DNA of 64,000 bases from Pleomorphomonas oryzae DSM 16300 (GCF_000422965.1 NZ_AUHB01000007.1:1-64000); one strand, 5' to 3'; shown: positions 28,469 through 39,647, counted from the stretch's first letter. Made by a program: numbers and translations. The notes: a model not told the origin generated them from the sequence alone.

Positions 28469-29848
28469 GTGGCCAATCGTCAGCATAGGGCGCACCGGAG
28501 CAGCATGTCCCGCCGGTCGAAAGGTCACGACTACCTCGGATGGGCATTGGTAGCGACGGCGCTCTTGGCGCCGCTGCCCTTGGGCGGCATTCGCGCCTTC
28601 TTCTTTATGCTCTATGCGGTCATCGTCGCTGCGATGGGGCTGTTTTATGCCATTGGGCTTTATCGCGGCCATGTCCGGCCACGCTTGCCTTTGTCCGCCC
28701 TCGCCATACCCGTGATCTTGTTCGGCCTGGTGATCGTCTGGTTGCTGATAACCCTTCTGCCGCTCGGTATTGGCGCTGCGCCCGAATGGGCAGCGCTGTC
28801 ACCATTGGCCGACGCGACGGGACGAATTTCCATCGGGCCCGGTGCCACCTTCGACATGCTGGTGCGTTATCTGACCTACGCGTTGTTTTTCGTGTTGGCC
28901 CTGCAAGTCTCCGTCGAAAAGCAGCGGGCGAAGATGCTGTTTCGTCTGGTTTACTGGGGTATCGCCGCTCACGCGCTGCTCGCCCTCGCCTCGCTGACCT
29001 TTTTTGGCGATGTTCTGCTGTTCTTACCGAAGGACGCCTACTTCGGCGATGCCACCGGAGCCTTCGTCAATCGCAACAGCTTCGCGACGTTCGCCGCCTT
29101 CGGCGCCATCATGGGCGTGGCTCTCGTCTTTGGAGATGATGAAGACGACGTCGCGCGCTCACGGCTAAGCCGACTGTTGACCCGGCTCGGTTTCAATGTC
29201 GCGCCGCTTGCCCTGATCGGCCTCGCACTCGCATCTTCGCACTCTCGCATGGGCATGTTTGTCGCAGCGCTGGGTGCCGGCGTCGTTACGCTGATCGCCA
29301 TGTTCAGGTCGACTGGGATACGCCGTGTTTTCGCTGGTGTGCTTATCGTCATCGGTCTCATCGCCGGCGCGGTGCTGGCCAACACCGGTGGCGTCTTGTT
29401 CGAGCGCATGGCGACGGTCGACCGCGATGCCGATGTCCGGCTCGCCGTCTACAAACAGACGCTCGGTCTCATCGCCTCTCGACCACTGACCGGGTACGGC
29501 GGCGGCACCTATGAGGACGCCTTCCGAGCGGTGAAAGCCGATCCGATCAGCCCCGACGTAACGTTTGACGCCGCTCACGATCTCTACCTGGAACTGGCCG
29601 CCGAGCTCGGCATTCCCGCCACAATCGCCGTCGTGCTATCGGTGTTGCTGCTGGCGGGGACCACTGCCTGGGCCGCCATACGCCGCGAGAACTGGATGAT
29701 TCCCGCGGCTTCGGCGGCCGCCGTGTTGGCCGGTGGAGTCCATTCGCTGGTCGACTTCAGCCTGCAGATTCCAGCCATCGTTATGATGATGCTGCTGATT
29801 CTGGCTCTCGGCTTCGCCCAGAGCCGCCCGATACAGCAGGCAGGATAA
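28469..29848 (+). CDS. O-antigen ligase family membrane protein
   Basis: A polytopic protein of 459 residues with about ten to eleven transmembrane helices. The large periplasmic loop near residues 300-375 (DADVRLAVYKQTLGLIASRPLTGYGGGTYEDAF) is typical of the Wzy_C/O-antigen ligase family. A GTG with AGGAGG ten bases upstream is the preferred start; an ATG at 28505 with a weaker site is the alternative, and the open frame before 28469 is unlike protein. It may ligate or polymerise surface polysaccharide, consistent with sugar-nucleotide genes 9 kb away. Ligase and polymerase cannot be told apart here. Confidence 0.8.
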   Translation: MANRQHRAHRSSMSRRSKGHDYLGWALVATALLAPLPLGGIRAFFFMLYAVIVAAMGLFYAIGLYRGHVRPRLPLSALAIPVILFGLVIVWLLITLLPLGIGAAPEWAALSPLADATGRISIGPGATFDMLVRYLTYALFFVLALQVSVEKQRAKMLFRLVYWGIAAHALLALASLTFFGDVLLFLPKDAYFGDATGAFVNRNSFATFAAFGAIMGVALVFGDDEDDVARSRLSRLLTRLGFNVAPLALIGLALASSHSRMGMFVAALGAGVVTLIAMFRSTGIRRVFAGVLIVIGLIAGAVLANTGGVLFERMATVDRDADVRLAVYKQTLGLIASRPLTGYGGGTYEDAFRAVKADPISPDVTFDAAHDLYLELAAELGIPATIAVVLSVLLLAGTTAWAAIRRENWMIPAASAAAVLAGGVHSLVDFSLQIPAIVMMMLLILALGFAQSRPIQQAG

Positions 29849-29858
29849 GCCGGATCGA

Positions 29859-29877
29859 ACGGTAAGAACCCTACCGT
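29859..29877 (+). terminator. Weak terminator after the O-antigen ligase gene
   Basis: ACGGTA (29859-29864) pairs with TACCGT (29872-29877) across a 7-base loop. Outer CGG/CCG pairs flank it, followed by ATTTCC on the plus strand. It lies in the 47-base convergent gap between this gene and the aldo/keto reductase and could serve as a weak terminator. Confidence 0.4.
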
Positions 29878-29895
29878 CCGATTTCCTTCCATAGA

Positions 29896-30927
29896 TCAGC
29901 GACTACCGGACAGTTTGCGATGGCGCTGAGCAATGCCTTGCGCGCCGTAGGGATAGTCGGGCGGCGTCGGTGCGCTGACGGTCGTGAGCCGTTCCAGCGC
30001 TTCATCGGAGAGCTTCAGATCCGCCGCCCGCAGATTGTCGGCCAGCTGCGCGGGCGTGCGTGCGCCGAGAATGACCGACGTGACGGCGGGCCGGGCCGCC
30101 AGCCACGCGAGTGCGACCTGTGCCATGGTCACACCGTGGCTGTTGGCAATGTCTTCGACCGCACCGATGATCGCCCAGGTCCGTTCTTCGGCATTGCGCG
30201 GTCCGTAGGCCTCCATGCCGCGGTTGGGATTTTCGCCGAGGCGCGTGGCGCCCGACGGCAGCTGGTCGCGCTTGTACTTGCCGGAAAGCCAACCGCCGCC
30301 GAGCGGCGACCATGGCAGCAGGCCCATGCCGGCATCGAGACAAGCATCAACGATTTCAAGTTCGATATTGCGGACGAGAAGGTTGTACTGCGGCTGCAAC
30401 GTCACCGGCCGGCTATAGCCCCTCGCTTTCGCAATCTCCGAAGCCTTGGCGATATGCCAGCCGACATAGTTGGAGAAACCATAGTAGGCGATCTTGCCGG
30501 CGCTGACCGCGTCATCAAGAAAGCGTAGCGTCTCCTCGATCGGGGTCAGAGCATCCCAAGCATGCATCTGGTAGAGGTCGATGCGCTCGATGCCGAGCCG
30601 CCGCAGCGAGGCGTCGAGGGCTTCGCCGAGATGGCGGCGGGAGAGGCCGAGGTCATTCGGCCCCGGTCCCATCGGGAAGCGCCCCTTGGTCGCAACGACC
30701 GCCTGCTTTGCCTCGATCGGGCGTGCCTTCAGCCAACGGCCGACGATTTCCTCCGACACCCCGGCGGAATAGACATCGGCTGTGTCAATGAAAGTGCCGC
30801 CCGCAGCGAAGAAATCGTCCATCAGGCGAAAAGACGTCGCTTCGTCAGCTTCGTCGCCAAATGTCATGGCGCCAAGGCAGTGTACCGATACGACCGTACC
30901 ACTCGGGCCGAGCTTGCGATATTCCAT
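29896..30927 (-). CDS. Aldo/keto reductase
   Basis: A 343-residue TIM-barrel oxidoreductase using NADPH. The catalytic tetrad is visible as Asp48, Tyr53 (IDTADVYSAG), Lys81 (VVATKGRF) and His122 (LYQMHAWD). LLPWSPLGGGWLSGKY and the C-terminal VILGARTPAQLADNLRA phosphate-binding segment are standard. It resembles YajO/YeaE-like members with wide substrate range, so the true substrate is unknown. It appears to be a single-gene unit; the 242 bases upstream hold only the RND terminator near their far end. Confidence 0.88.
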   Translation of the reverse strand: MEYRKLGPSGTVVSVHCLGAMTFGDEADEATSFRLMDDFFAAGGTFIDTADVYSAGVSEEIVGRWLKARPIEAKQAVVATKGRFPMGPGPNDLGLSRRHLGEALDASLRRLGIERIDLYQMHAWDALTPIEETLRFLDDAVSAGKIAYYGFSNYVGWHIAKASEIAKARGYSRPVTLQPQYNLLVRNIELEIVDACLDAGMGLLPWSPLGGGWLSGKYKRDQLPSGATRLGENPNRGMEAYGPRNAEERTWAIIGAVEDIANSHGVTMAQVALAWLAARPAVTSVILGARTPAQLADNLRAADLKLSDEALERLTTVSAPTPPDYPYGAQGIAQRHRKLSGSR

Positions 30928-31122
30928 GGAACTCCTCCAGCTTGTCTCATAACGCGATAACCCGCCTATCGGCGAAACGGTTCAAAGACACAGGAATTTA
31001 TCACACAAATGGCAATGTCTGGAGTTGATCATTTCCGACGGACGTACATCGATTTTGTTGGAAACGACGCGAAGAGCGTCTGTTGGGCATCCCTCGCTAA
31101 CGACGTTTCGGAACACCAATGA

Positions 31123-31149
31123 AAAAGCCCCGACATTGCCGGGGCTTTT
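31123..31149 (-). terminator. Rho-independent terminator of the RND efflux operon
   Basis: A 10-bp perfect stem (AAAAGCCCCG at 31123-31132, CGGGGCTTTT at 31140-31149) with a 7-base loop lies 21 bases past the RND permease stop. On the minus strand it ends in a run of five Ts, the classic intrinsic terminator form. Confidence 0.9.
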
Positions 31150-31169
31150 CCGTTCTCATTGAAGCCGTC

Positions 31170-34100
31170 CTAGATTTCGGCCGCTGCCTCATCCTCTGGC
31201 GGCTTGTTGCTCCAGCCCATCCGCTCACTCGACCGCATGACGACGTAGAATAACAGCGGCACGAAGAACAAACCGACGGTGGTGGAAGCAATCATGCCAC
31301 CCATCACGCCGATGCCGATGGCGTTCTGCGCCGCCGAGCCGGCACCCGTTGCTATGGCAAGCGGCGTGACGCCAAGGATGAAGGCGAGCGACGTCATGAT
31401 AATCGGGCGGAGACGGATGCGAGCGGCGTGCAGCGCGGCTTCGATCAACCCCTCGCCCTGCCGCTGCAGGTCACGAGCGAACTCGACGATCAGAATGGCA
31501 TTCTTGGCGGCAAGACCAATGGTCGTGAGCAGGCCGACCTTGAGATAGACGTCATTGGATTGCCCGAACAACTTGGCGGCGAGCAACGTACCGAGCACTG
31601 AGATCGGCACCGACAGCATGACAGCAAACGGGATCGTCCAGCTCTCGTAAAGGGCGGCAAGACACAGGAACACCACCAGGAAAGCCACGGCATAGAGACC
31701 ATTGGCCTGCGCGCCCGACAACCTCTCCTGATAGGAAAGGCCAATCCAGCCCGTGGTATATCCGCCACCCTGCTTGGAAACCAAGGACTCCATCTCGTTC
31801 ATCGCCTGACCCGATGATGCACCAAATCCGGCGTTGCCCTGAATGTTGATCGCCGACACGCCGTTAAAGCGCGACAGCTTGGGCGGACCGAAGGACCAAT
31901 TGGTCTCGACGAAGGAGGAAAACGGCACCATCTCGCCCGTGCCGTTGCGGGCGTACCAGCGATTGAAGTCGCTGGGCGTCATGCGGAACGGTGCATCCGA
32001 CTGCAGATAGACGGGTTTGATCTCGCCGCGATCGATGAAGTCATTGACGTAGGAGCCGGCCCAGGCCGTGGTTATGATCGAGTTGATGTCGGCCAAATTG
32101 ATCCCGAGAGCCGTCGCCTTCTCCTGATTGATGTTGACGTGCAGCTGCATCTGATTGGGCTGAGCGTTTTCGCGCACTGCCATCAGCTGGGGATTCTGAT
32201 TCGCCTGCATCAGGACCTGATCACGAGCCGCTTCGAGAGCGGCGCGACCATTGCCGGCCGTATCCTGCAGATACATGTCGAAGCCGCCAGAAATGCCCAT
32301 GCCCGGAATGGCCGGCGGCAACAGCGTGAAGATCATGGCGTCCTTGATCCTAGAGGTCGCCATCATCGCCCGGCCAACCACCGCCTGGGCCGACAACCGT
32401 GGGTCAGTCCGGCCCTTGAAATCCTTAAGGCGTACAAAGGCGAAGCCGGCATTCTGGCCGGAGCCAGCAAATGAGAAGCCGGTCACTGCCATGACGCTCT
32501 CCACGGCCTCCGTCTCATTCTTCAGGAAATAGTCGGCATACTCATCGACCACCTGCTTGGTGCGCTCCGTTGTCGCGCCAGACGGCAGTTGGATCATGGC
32601 GAGCAGTACACCCTGGTCTTCGGTTGGAATGAACGAGCTCGGCAGCTTGTCGAACATGAAGGCGGCACCACCGACCAAAGCCAGGAACACCACCAGCATG
32701 CGCACGGGACGACCGATGATGCCGCGGACAGTCCGCTGGAATATCGATGACGAATCATCGAAACGGCGATTGAACCAACCAAAGAAGCCACGATGACCGC
32801 CATGGCTCGGCTTTAGCATCGTCGCGCAGAGTGCCGGCGTCAAAACCAACGCAACGACAACCGACAGCAGCATGGCCGACACAATGGTCACCGAGAACTG
32901 CCGATAAATGATACCGGTCGCCCCGCCCATGAACGCCATCGGCACGAACACCGCCGAGAGCACCAGTGCGATACCGATCAACGCGCTGGTGATCTCGCGC
33001 ATCGATTTTTGCGTCGCCGCCTTCGGATGCAGCTTCTCCTCGGTCATGATGCGCTCGACGTTCTCAACGACGACGATGGCATCGTCGACGAGCAGACCGA
33101 TGGCCAGCACCATGGCGAACATGGTCAGTGTATTGATGGAATACCCCATCACCGCGAGAACGCCGAAGGTACCCAGCAACACGACCGGAACGGCGATGAC
33201 CGGGATCAGCGTCGCCCTGAAATTCTGAAGGAACAGATACATCACCAGAAAAACAAGGACGACGGCTTCGATCAGCGTCTCGACCACCTTTTCGATGGAA
33301 AGCGTTACGAAGGGCGTCGTATCGTAAGCGTAGACATATTCCACGTTTTGCGGTAGCGACGGCTTCAGTCGGTCAAGCGTAGTGCGGACATTCTCGGCGG
33401 TCTGGAGCGCGTTGGCGCCGGAAGAGAGATTGACGCCAAAACCGGCAGCCGGTTTGCCGTTGTAATAGGCCTGCGCGGCGTAGCTTTCCGAACCGATTTC
33501 AACGCGCGCCACGTCACCGAGCCGGACGATCGAACCGTCCTGCTGCGTTTTCAGAATAATATTGCGGAACTGTTCGGGGGTCTGCAACTGGCTCTGGGCA
33601 GTAATCGTCGCATTCAGCTGCACCCCCACGACCGCTGGCCGTCCACCGATCTGGCCGGCAGAAACCTGAGCGTTCTGCGCCTTAACGGCATTTGCTACAT
33701 CACTGGGAGTCAGCGTGAACTTGTTGAGTTGATCAGGGTCGAGCCAAATTCGCATGGCATAGCTCGAACCAAACAACTGCAGGTTACCGACACCTTGGAC
33801 GCGCAGTAGTTGGTCCTTGAGACGTGTCGAGACGATATCGGCGAGATCCGTACCGTTGAGCGTCCCATCGGTCGACACCACCGCCACTGCCATCAGGAAA
33901 GAATTCGTCGACTTGCTAACCGTGATGCCTTGGTCGATCACCGCCTGGGGCAAAGTTGATTGGATGAGTTGCAGCTTGTTCTGCGCCTGCATCTGGGCGA
34001 TGTCGCCATTGCCCTTGTTGGAGAAGGTCAGCGTGATTGACGACGAGCCGTCGGATGTCGACGAAGACTCCATGTAGTCGAGATTGTCGAGACCGTTCAT

Positions 34101-34304
34101 GTTTTGCTCGATGACCTTGGTCACGGCATTTTCGACGGTTTCGGCGCTAGCCCCGGGATAGGTCGCCGAGATGCGCACGGTCGGCGGTGCGATCTCGGGA
34201 TATTGCGAGATCGATAGCGTCGAGATGGCAAGAATACCCGCCAGCATGATGGTGATGGCGATCACCCAGGCGAAAACGGGACGATTGATGAAAAATTGAG
34301 CCAT
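31170..34304 (-). CDS. RND multidrug efflux permease, AcrB/MexB type
   Basis: A 1044-residue inner-membrane proton antiporter of the HAE1 family. The paired Asp407/Asp408 of the proton relay ([18 protein letters not shown]) fall at exactly the AcrB positions. The N-terminal [17 protein letters not shown] and the internal repeat with twelve helices are intact. It pumps drugs and other amphiphiles from membrane and periplasm through the adaptor and outer-membrane channel encoded upstream. It lies 125 bases after the adaptor gene, and that gap has no gene. Confidence 0.95.
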   Translation of the reverse strand: MAQFFINRPVFAWVIAITIMLAGILAISTLSISQYPEIAPPTVRISATYPGASAETVENAVTKVIEQNMNGLDNLDYMESSSTSDGSSSITLTFSNKGNGDIAQMQAQNKLQLIQSTLPQAVIDQGITVSKSTNSFLMAVAVVSTDGTLNGTDLADIVSTRLKDQLLRVQGVGNLQLFGSSYAMRIWLDPDQLNKFTLTPSDVANAVKAQNAQVSAGQIGGRPAVVGVQLNATITAQSQLQTPEQFRNIILKTQQDGSIVRLGDVARVEIGSESYAAQAYYNGKPAAGFGVNLSSGANALQTAENVRTTLDRLKPSLPQNVEYVYAYDTTPFVTLSIEKVVETLIEAVVLVFLVMYLFLQNFRATLIPVIAVPVVLLGTFGVLAVMGYSINTLTMFAMVLAIGLLVDDAIVVVENVERIMTEEKLHPKAATQKSMREITSALIGIALVLSAVFVPMAFMGGATGIIYRQFSVTIVSAMLLSVVVALVLTPALCATMLKPSHGGHRGFFGWFNRRFDDSSSIFQRTVRGIIGRPVRMLVVFLALVGGAAFMFDKLPSSFIPTEDQGVLLAMIQLPSGATTERTKQVVDEYADYFLKNETEAVESVMAVTGFSFAGSGQNAGFAFVRLKDFKGRTDPRLSAQAVVGRAMMATSRIKDAMIFTLLPPAIPGMGISGGFDMYLQDTAGNGRAALEAARDQVLMQANQNPQLMAVRENAQPNQMQLHVNINQEKATALGINLADINSIITTAWAGSYVNDFIDRGEIKPVYLQSDAPFRMTPSDFNRWYARNGTGEMVPFSSFVETNWSFGPPKLSRFNGVSAINIQGNAGFGASSGQAMNEMESLVSKQGGGYTTGWIGLSYQERLSGAQANGLYAVAFLVVFLCLAALYESWTIPFAVMLSVPISVLGTLLAAKLFGQSNDVYLKVGLLTTIGLAAKNAILIVEFARDLQRQGEGLIEAALHAARIRLRPIIMTSLAFILGVTPLAIATGAGSAAQNAIGIGVMGGMIASTTVGLFFVPLLFYVVMRSSERMGWSNKPPEDEAAAEI

Positions 34305-34429
34305 GCCTTGCCTCGACGAGGTCGATCCGCCGGATTCGGGCGAATCGGTAAGCGAAAATCGGTCGGTGCGTCACATGCACCGTTGGTCAGGCCGGAGCAG
34401 CAGGCGCCGCTAACCAGCCTGTTGAATTG

Positions 34430-35710
34430 TCAGGGCGCCTTGGCCGGCGCAGCAGCCGGAGCTGCCTGAGGCTTGACGAGACCGTCGGCGCCAAGTTCCA
34501 CCTCGGCGGACTTGACCGCCATGCCGGGCCGGATCTTCTGCACACCCTCTATGATCAGGCGATCGCCGTCGGAGACGCCCTTCTCTACCACCCAGCTGAA
34601 GCCGTTGGCGCGATTAGCCGTCAGAGCGCGCGACTCGACCTTGTTGTCGGTCGTTAGAAAATAAGCACTTGCCTGGCCGGTGACCCCACGGCTTACTGCG
34701 CGCTGCGGCAGCAGGAAAACATTATTCTCCGTACCAATCTCGACGGAGGCGCGCATATACATGCCGGGTAGGAGCCGCATCTTCGGATTGGCAAAGCTCG
34801 AACGGATGGTCACCGTATCAGTGGTCTCGTCAACATTGGCCTCGGTCGAAATGATGCGGCCAACCTCCTCATAGGTCGAGTTGTCGTCGAGCTTGATGGT
34901 AACTTTCGGACCCTGCTTGCCCGAATTCACGCCATCACCCTCAATCGCCTGACGCATGTGATTCATGCTGGTGCTCGACGCGCTGAGGTCGACATAAATC
35001 GGATCAATCTGGCGGATGGTCGCCAGCGCCGTCGCCTGCCCCGCCGTGACCAGCGCACCCTCGGTCACTGAGGAGCGGCCGATCAGGCCGGAAATTGGCG
35101 CCTTAACTTCGGTGTAGCCGAGATTGATCTCTGACGTTCGGACAGATGACGCGGCGGAAGCAACAGCGGCTTTGGCCTGCAGGAGTGCCGAGCGCGCCTC
35201 ATCGATATCCTGTTTGGAAACACCGTTGACGTTGGCAAGTTCTTGATAGCGATCGAACTTCGCTTGTGCGCTCGGTACGCTCGCCTCAGCTCGCTCGAGA
35301 TCGGCTTTGGCGGCGTCGAGCGTTGCCTGGTAGGATCGGGCGTCGATGCGATAAAGCACATCGCCGGCATTGACCCGCGAACCTTCCTCGAAAACCCGCT
35401 TTTCAATGATACCGCCGACCTGCGGCCTAATTTCAGCGACCGCCGAGGCCGCCGTGCGTCCCGCGACTTCCTCGACGATCGGTGCCGAGGTGGGATGGAC
35501 AACGATAAAGCCCACTTCCGGCGTTGGCATCTGCATGCCGGCGGGGGCGCCACCGCCGGGCGCCGCCCCGGCGGGCGCACCGCCGCTCTTGGCACCAAGC
35601 ATATCGCCAGCCTTGTGCAACACCGCACCCACCTGTTCACAGCCGGAGATCAGCGGCAGCGCGAGGGCGAGCAGCAATGCGCCGCCAGCCAGCTTCTTAA
35701 GGTTCGTCAC
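34430..35710 (-). CDS. RND efflux periplasmic adaptor lipoprotein
   Basis: A membrane fusion protein of 426 residues of the AcrA/MexA family. The GTG start at 35710 has a GGAGAGAAGAA site and overlaps the upstream channel gene by 4 bases (GTGA). The N-terminal signal ends in the lipobox LISGC with Cys24, so the protein is lipid-anchored. A Gly/Pro/Ala-rich stretch precedes the lipoyl, hairpin (about 120-190) and beta-barrel domains. The C-terminal end is Ala/Pro-rich. It couples the permease to the outer-membrane channel. Confidence 0.92.
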   Translation of the reverse strand: MTNLKKLAGGALLLALALPLISGCEQVGAVLHKAGDMLGAKSGGAPAGAAPGGGAPAGMQMPTPEVGFIVVHPTSAPIVEEVAGRTAASAVAEIRPQVGGIIEKRVFEEGSRVNAGDVLYRIDARSYQATLDAAKADLERAEASVPSAQAKFDRYQELANVNGVSKQDIDEARSALLQAKAAVASAASSVRTSEINLGYTEVKAPISGLIGRSSVTEGALVTAGQATALATIRQIDPIYVDLSASSTSMNHMRQAIEGDGVNSGKQGPKVTIKLDDNSTYEEVGRIISTEANVDETTDTVTIRSSFANPKMRLLPGMYMRASVEIGTENNVFLLPQRAVSRGVTGQASAYFLTTDNKVESRALTANRANGFSWVVEKGVSDGDRLIIEGVQKIRPGMAVKSAEVELGADGLVKPQAAPAAAPAKAP

Positions 35711-37194
35711 TTCTTCTCTCCGGGTACGGACGGCATGGTTTTTTGAGGATCGGTATTGGCGAGCGCCACGAGGTTGTCCGGCCGGTTCCACCAGCCGCCA
35801 CCCAATGCCGTAAACAGCGCCACCGCGTCGAGGTAACGCGAAGCTTCGGCCGAAGCGCGGGAGAGGCGTGCCGACTGGTAGGTCGATTGGGCCGTCAGCA
35901 CGTCGGTATAGGAAACGGTGCCCGCCTTGAACAACGTTTGAGACAGATCGAGGCTTTCTTTGGCCGCCTTTTCGGCAGCGAGATAGCCGGCAAGTGCCTG
36001 CCGGTCGTGCTGTAGCGCGCGCAGGGCGTTGGCGACGTCCTTGAAGGCAGCGAGCACCGTCGAACGGTAGTTGGCGAATGCCGCTTCGTAGGCCGCTTCA
36101 GAGGCCCTCTTGTTGTGGACCAGCGTACCACCCTTGAAGATCGGCTGAGCAAGTCCGGCAGCGATACTCCAGCCAGTCGTGTTCGAAGCAAACAGATCAC
36201 CAAGCTCGGCGGCCGATGTGGGCAGCGAGGCAGAGAGCGTCAGCTGCGGCAGCATGGCGGCGGTCGAAACCCCGATCTCGGCTGAGGCATAATGGAGTTG
36301 CGCCTCCGCCGCCCGGATGTCCGGGCGTTGTTCGACAAGCGCAGACGGTACGCTGAGAGGTAGGGCATGCGGCAGAACGAGGCCGGCAATACGGAACTTG
36401 CGAGAGGCATACTGATTGGGGAAATCGCCAACCAGCGCAGCGATAGTGTTCTGCTGCTGCGCCAAAGCTTTTTGCAATGCCGGCAGCGAAGCTTGGGCTT
36501 GAGCCAGCGACGCCTGCTGCTGCAGGACATTGGCGCGAGCCGCCGTACCAACACTGACTTGGTTATTGAGAACGCCAAGAAGTTCCTGATAGGAGGCGAT
36601 TACCTCCTGGGAAGCCGCGATCTGCTCGCGATAAGATGCTTCCTGAATAACCGCCTGCGCCAAACTGGAGGTTATCGTCAGGTAGGTTGCTTCAGCAGTG
36701 AAAGCCTGCTTCTCGGCCGAGGCTTTGGCTGCCTCCACAGACCTGCGCGTACCGCCGAAAATATCGAGCGTATAGGAGACCGACGGCGTAACGCTGTAGA
36801 GCGTGTAGAGGCCGACGTTGGTGGTACCGGTCGAATCGGCGCGCGTCGCACTGCTGGACAGTGACAAGCTCGGGAACAGACTGCCACTCGCAGCAAGCGC
36901 CGTTTCGTTGGCCTGCTTCAAGGTCGCCCGAGCCGACTCTAGGTCAGGATTTTTCTCGATCGCCTGCTTCATCAGCAAGTCGAGATCCTTGTTGCGGAAC
37001 AATTCCCACCAGCGAGCCGGAACATCGGCGGCATACGCGAGACTCGTACCCGTCGCACGGCCGGCAGAAGCATCGCCCGAACCGAGATAGCCCGCACCGG
37101 GATCCAAGGCGGGTCGCTCAAAATCTGGACCGACTGCGCAGCCGGCGAGCATCGTCACCGACAGGAGAAGAGAAACAAGCCGAGCCGGCGTCAT
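35707..37194 (-). CDS. Outer membrane efflux channel, OprM/NodT family
   Basis: A TolC-like lipoprotein of 495 residues. The chosen ATG (MTPARLVSLLLSVTMLAGCA) has a GGGGG-rich site and gives a lipobox with Cys18; a GTG four codons upstream is less likely. Two outer-membrane efflux repeats are visible, each with long Ala/Gln-rich helices. The VGPDFERP start and EQRPDIRAAEAQLHYASAEIG segment are typical. It forms the exit duct of the RND pump and is the first gene of the three-gene operon. Confidence 0.92.
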   Translation of the reverse strand: MTPARLVSLLLSVTMLAGCAVGPDFERPALDPGAGYLGSGDASAGRATGTSLAYAADVPARWWELFRNKDLDLLMKQAIEKNPDLESARATLKQANETALAASGSLFPSLSLSSSATRADSTGTTNVGLYTLYSVTPSVSYTLDIFGGTRRSVEAAKASAEKQAFTAEATYLTITSSLAQAVIQEASYREQIAASQEVIASYQELLGVLNNQVSVGTAARANVLQQQASLAQAQASLPALQKALAQQQNTIAALVGDFPNQYASRKFRIAGLVLPHALPLSVPSALVEQRPDIRAAEAQLHYASAEIGVSTAAMLPQLTLSASLPTSAAELGDLFASNTTGWSIAAGLAQPIFKGGTLVHNKRASEAAYEAAFANYRSTVLAAFKDVANALRALQHDRQALAGYLAAEKAAKESLDLSQTLFKAGTVSYTDVLTAQSTYQSARLSRASAEASRYLDAVALFTALGGGWWNRPDNLVALANTDPQKTMPSVPGEKK

Positions 37195-37237
37195 CAATGC
37201 CCCCACCCCAAAAGACCGATCATTCGATGGATATGAC

Positions 37238-37249
37238 TTGAACGGTCAA
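37238..37249. promoter_or_regulatory. Candidate TetR operator upstream of the efflux operon
   Basis: TTGAACGGTCAA is a near-perfect 12-base palindrome (10 of 12 positions symmetric) 44 bases upstream of the first efflux gene. It lies in the 299-base gap between the TetR gene and the efflux genes it probably controls. On the minus strand it contains TTGACC, a plausible -35, so repressor binding would block the promoter. Nothing else was recognised in the gap. Confidence 0.4.
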
Positions 37250-37493
37250 AGCACAACCAAAAGACGACTCCATGACCAACCGCCTGACGCCCAATGTCGG
37301 AAACTCCAACCAACTGGCGGCAGCGACCCAAAAGTCGTGATTGCATGCGGAGTCGGAGAAGACGTTCGGCAGACCCCAAAGTCAATCGTCGAGCTGGACC
37401 AGAACGACAATGTGAACAAGCTAACCAACCCGGCTTTATTTGCCGACCCTGGCGAGTCAGCGAAAAGTACCATATTCAGCAGAACGTCACTTT

Positions 37494-38102
37494 TCAAGCA
37501 CGCAAGCTGAGACCCCGGATCACGAAATCCACGAGCTGGTCACACTTCTTTGTCATCTCCTCGACGGTGAACAAGCTGCGGCTACGGAGTACCGCGGCTG
37601 GATCGAGGATGGTGATGAGGCTATCGCAGAGTGCAGCGGCGGTGACCACAACATCGCAAGGGGCAAATTCCCCGTCGGCAATTCCATCCTCAATCAGCTT
37701 CTCAAAGCGCTGCAGCAACCGATGAAAAAAGGCGATAGCGCTCGGCGGAGGGGTTGAATCCAGGCCAATCATGATTGCCAGACGGGCGGGCATTTTGCCT
37801 CGAACGAGATGGGTTTCCAGAATGAGATGGGCCATTGCTCTGAGCCGGAGCGAGGCCGATGGGATGCCAGCGGTCGTTTCGATGGCCGCGTCGATTTCCA
37901 TCACCCAACGCAACGCCACCGCATCAATCAAGCCGGCTTTGTTACCAAAATTTTTAAAGATATTAGCCGGCGACATGCCAAGCGCCTTGGCAATCGAGCC
38001 GATGGTCATATCGGCATAGCCCACAGCCTGAAGCTGGCGCTCCGCCTCGTCGAGAATTTCCGTGCGCGTGTCGGCGCTCTTATGCCAGGACCGTCTTGCC
38101 AT
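37494..38102 (-). CDS. TetR/AcrR family transcriptional regulator
   Basis: A 202-residue regulator. The N-terminal helix-turn-helix (about residues 28-50: MTIGSIAKALGMSPANIFKNF) is typical of TetR. The C-terminal ligand-binding domain, with an LILETHLVRGKMPARLAIMI segment, is AcrR-like. It is encoded upstream of and in the same direction as the RND operon, and so probably represses it and responds to pump substrates. No inducer can be inferred. Confidence 0.88.
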   Translation of the reverse strand: MARRSWHKSADTRTEILDEAERQLQAVGYADMTIGSIAKALGMSPANIFKNFGNKAGLIDAVALRWVMEIDAAIETTAGIPSASLRLRAMAHLILETHLVRGKMPARLAIMIGLDSTPPPSAIAFFHRLLQRFEKLIEDGIADGEFAPCDVVVTAAALCDSLITILDPAAVLRSRSLFTVEEMTKKCDQLVDFVIRGLSLRA

Positions 38103-38306
38103 GAATCGTTGTCTAGCGCTTTCGCTATGCTTCGGCCATGGGGCGTTTGGTCAAGCGACGCGCTCCTTCCGGCAAGGGAGAGTTCCCGAAAAGCCCCTCG
38201 ACAACGGGCGCTTGCCGTGGAATGACGGCCGCAATGCTGGTTGGAGTTTGAGCCGCGTCAGAACCGGGCGAAAGCCTACCTGACGCGCTATTTCGGGGAG
38301 CTCACC

Positions 38307-39647
38307 ATGAAGATCGTGATGATAGGGTCTGGCTATGTTGGCCTTGTTTCGGGAACATGCTTTGCCGATTTCGGCCATGACGTTGTCTGCATGGACAAGG
38401 CGGTGGAGAAGATCGAGGCGCTGGAGCGTGGCGAGATCCCCATCTACGAGCCGGGGCTGGATGCGTTGGTCGCCGCCAACGTCAAGTCAGGGCGCCTGAC
38501 CTTTACCACTGACCTTGCCGGTCCGGTGGCCGAGGCCGACGTGGTGTTCATCGCCGTCGGCACGCCGTCGCGGCGCGGCGATGGCCATGCCGATCTGTCC
38601 TATGTCTACGCCGCCGCCCGCGAGATCGCCACGGCGGTGAAGGGCTTCACCGTGGTGGTCACCAAGTCGACCGTGCCGGTCGGCACCGGTGACGAGGTGG
38701 AACGCATCATTCGCGAGACCAATCCCACCGCCGACGTCGCCGTCGTCTCCAATCCGGAGTTCCTGCGCGAGGGCGCCGCCATCGACGACTTCAAGCGGCC
38801 CGACCGCATCGTCATCGGCTATGAGGACGAGCGCGCCAAGGAAGTGATGACCGAAGTCTACCGGCCGCTCTATCTCAACCAGGCACCGCTGCTGTTCACC
38901 AAGCGCCGCACCTCCGAGCTGATCAAGTATGCCGGCAATGCGTTTCTCGCCATGAAGATCACCTTCATCAACGAGATCGCCGATCTCTGCGAGAAGGTGG
39001 GCGCCGACGTGCAGCAGGTGGCGCGCGGCATCGGCCTCGACGGCCGCATCGGCGGCAAGTTCCTGCATGCCGGCCCCGGTTACGGCGGCTCCTGCTTCCC
39101 GAAAGACACGCTGGCGCTGGTCAAGACCGCCCAAGACTACGACAGCCCGATCCGCCTGATCGAGACCACCGTCGCCGTCAACGACATTCGCAAGCGGGCG
39201 ATGGCCCGCAAGGTGATCCAGGCAGTGGGCGGCGATGCCCGTGGCAAGACGGTGGCCGTGCTCGGTCTCACCTTCAAGCCGATGACCGACGACATGCGCG
39301 ACAGTCCGGCCATCTCCATCATCCAGGCGCTGCAGGACGCCGGCGCCAAGGTGCGCGGCTTCGATCCCGAGGGCATGGACAACGCCAGGAAGCTGATCGA
39401 GGGTGTCGATTACGTCGGCAGCGCCTATGAGGCGGCGGAGGGGGCCGATGTGGTCTGCATCGTCACCGAGTGGAACGAGTTCCGGGCGCTGGACTTCCCC
39501 CGCCTCAAAGGCGTGATGAAGGCGCCGGTTCTGGTCGATCTCAGGAACATCTACCGCCCCGAAGAGATCGAAAAGCACGGCTTCAGCTATACAAGTGTCG
39601 GACGCGGCATGCCCTCCACCGGTTCCGTCGCCAAGGCGGCCGAATAA
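38307..39647 (+). CDS. ugd: UDP-glucose 6-dehydrogenase
   Basis: A 446-residue enzyme that oxidises UDP-glucose to UDP-glucuronate with two NAD+. The start [16 protein letters not shown] is the Rossmann GxGYVG motif and has a GGGGAG site; upstream open frame was discarded. Catalytic Cys263 sits in [13 protein letters not shown], with the NEIADLCEK segment before it and the C-terminal UDP-binding domain after it. Its stop overlaps the epimerase start by one base (TAATG). The product feeds surface polysaccharide synthesis. Confidence 0.95.
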   Translation: MKIVMIGSGYVGLVSGTCFADFGHDVVCMDKAVEKIEALERGEIPIYEPGLDALVAANVKSGRLTFTTDLAGPVAEADVVFIAVGTPSRRGDGHADLSYVYAAAREIATAVKGFTVVVTKSTVPVGTGDEVERIIRETNPTADVAVVSNPEFLREGAAIDDFKRPDRIVIGYEDERAKEVMTEVYRPLYLNQAPLLFTKRRTSELIKYAGNAFLAMKITFINEIADLCEKVGADVQQVARGIGLDGRIGGKFLHAGPGYGGSCFPKDTLALVKTAQDYDSPIRLIETTVAVNDIRKRAMARKVIQAVGGDARGKTVAVLGLTFKPMTDDMRDSPAISIIQALQDAGAKVRGFDPEGMDNARKLIEGVDYVGSAYEAAEGADVVCIVTEWNEFRALDFPRLKGVMKAPVLVDLRNIYRPEEIEKHGFSYTSVGRGMPSTGSVAKAAE

